A stretch of DNA of 6,011 bases from Streptosporangiaceae bacterium (GTDB taxonomy: Bacteria; Actinomycetota; Actinomycetes; Streptosporangiales; Streptosporangiaceae), in contig JASHOI010000667.1 of assembly GCA_030041195.1 (NCBI GenBank), forward strand, positions 1 through 6,011. Reading direction: 5' to 3'. Every line of letters starts with the position of its first letter. Position 1 is the stretch's first letter. Below are positions 5,850 to 6,011 of the stretch, one piece after another. Position numbers and translations under genes: made by a program. The notes under the pieces are model-generated. The model was not told the DNA's origin. It did no database searches and worked only from the letters and a program-made list of their open reading frames with translations.

Positions 5850-6011
5850 TGAACGCACCCGAGCTGGCCGCGGCGCTGGCCGGCCGCCTGGGCCCGGTCA
5901 CCGTCGAGGGCCTCACCCGGCTGTCCGGCGGCGCGTCGAAACAGACCTGGGCGTTCGACGCCGTCGGCGCCGACGGGTCGCGCGCCGAGATGGTGCTGCG
6001 CCGCGACCCGC
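5849..6011 (+). CDS. Phosphotransferase family protein (APH/ACAD10-11 kinase-like), N-terminal part
   Basis: Only 54 residues are visible before the right edge. MNAPELAAALAGRLGPVTVEG is followed by LTRLSGGASKQTWAFD (about 23-38), the glycine-rich ATP-loop region of aminoglycoside phosphotransferase-fold kinases, and by MVLRRDP at the strand that normally carries the ATP-contacting basic residue. This pattern is typical of the acyl-CoA-dehydrogenase-linked phosphotransferases, not of antibiotic-resistance enzymes. The catalytic HGD-type loop lies beyond the window. The ATG shares its A with the TGA stop of the dehydrogenase (TGATG), so translation is coupled; a GGGGG-containing site lies 13 bases upstream. 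By analogy with ACAD10/11 and LvaA, it may phosphorylate a hydroxyacyl-CoA, but that is inference. Confidence 0.75.
   Translation, partial: MNAPELAAALAGRLGPVTVEGLTRLSGGASKQTWAFDAVGADGSRAEMVLRRDP

Noticed and set aside
4545..5858. A 437-codon minus-strand frame over the acyl-CoA dehydrogenase
   Set aside because: The plus-strand frame carries all acyl-CoA dehydrogenase motifs; the antisense product has no family resemblance.
5849..6011. An antibiotic-resistance aminoglycoside phosphotransferase
   Set aside because: The visible N-terminus and the overlap with an acyl-CoA dehydrogenase fit the metabolic phosphotransferase subgroup better; nothing seen supports a drug substrate.

Overview
The window is very GC-rich, with strong G/C third-position bias, GTG/ATG starts and tightly overlapping genes. 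Together with the protein types present (a ClpC-like orphan ATPase, a YuiH-type sulfite oxidase-like protein next to a DUF6510 zinc ribbon, HbpS/GlcG, and an acyl-CoA dehydrogenase plus APH-like kinase), this points to a chromosomal segment of an actinomycete (Actinomycetota). Genus cannot be set from the sequence. I see no mobile element, CRISPR array, rRNA or tRNA, and no frameshifted gene. Two genes are cut by the window edges.

Layout. Everything left of about 4400 is on the minus strand and everything right of about 4570 is on the plus strand, so the 173-bp gap at 4399-4571 is a divergent promoter region. Leftward, in transcription order: (1) a ClpC-like double AAA+ unfoldase (4398-1744), (2) a sulfite oxidase-like molybdopterin oxidoreductase (1747-1145) joined by an ATGA overlap, and (3) a small DUF6510-type zinc-ribbon protein (1158-841) overlapping by 14 nt. 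After a 63-bp gap holding a possible promoter and a dyad come (4) a GlcG/HbpS (DUF336) protein (777-331) and (5) the start of a MetE-like methyltransferase (329 to beyond base 1). Rightward: (6) an acyl-CoA dehydrogenase (4572-5849), then (7) the start of an aminoglycoside-phosphotransferase-fold kinase (from 5849) overlapping by one base.

How the genes may work together. The clp gene, the molybdoenzyme and the zinc-ribbon protein form one translationally coupled unit, which suggests shared expression and perhaps a link between protein quality control and a redox enzyme. The dehydrogenase/kinase pair resembles the two halves of the animal ACAD10/ACAD11 proteins, which handle hydroxylated acyl-CoAs by phosphorylation; a similar role here is inference. 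The GlcG/HbpS and MetE-like genes are also nearly contiguous, but their joint role is unknown.

The most interesting non-coding signals are GGTTC/GAACC half-sites in the divergent region, including a perfect inverted repeat that could be a ClgR-type operator for the clp gene. The other is a perfect 7-bp-arm dyad that overlaps a possible leaderless promoter ahead of the GlcG/HbpS gene. Both are read by eye and untested. I found no complete new defence or other multi-gene system; most of the window looks like ordinary actinobacterial chromosome.
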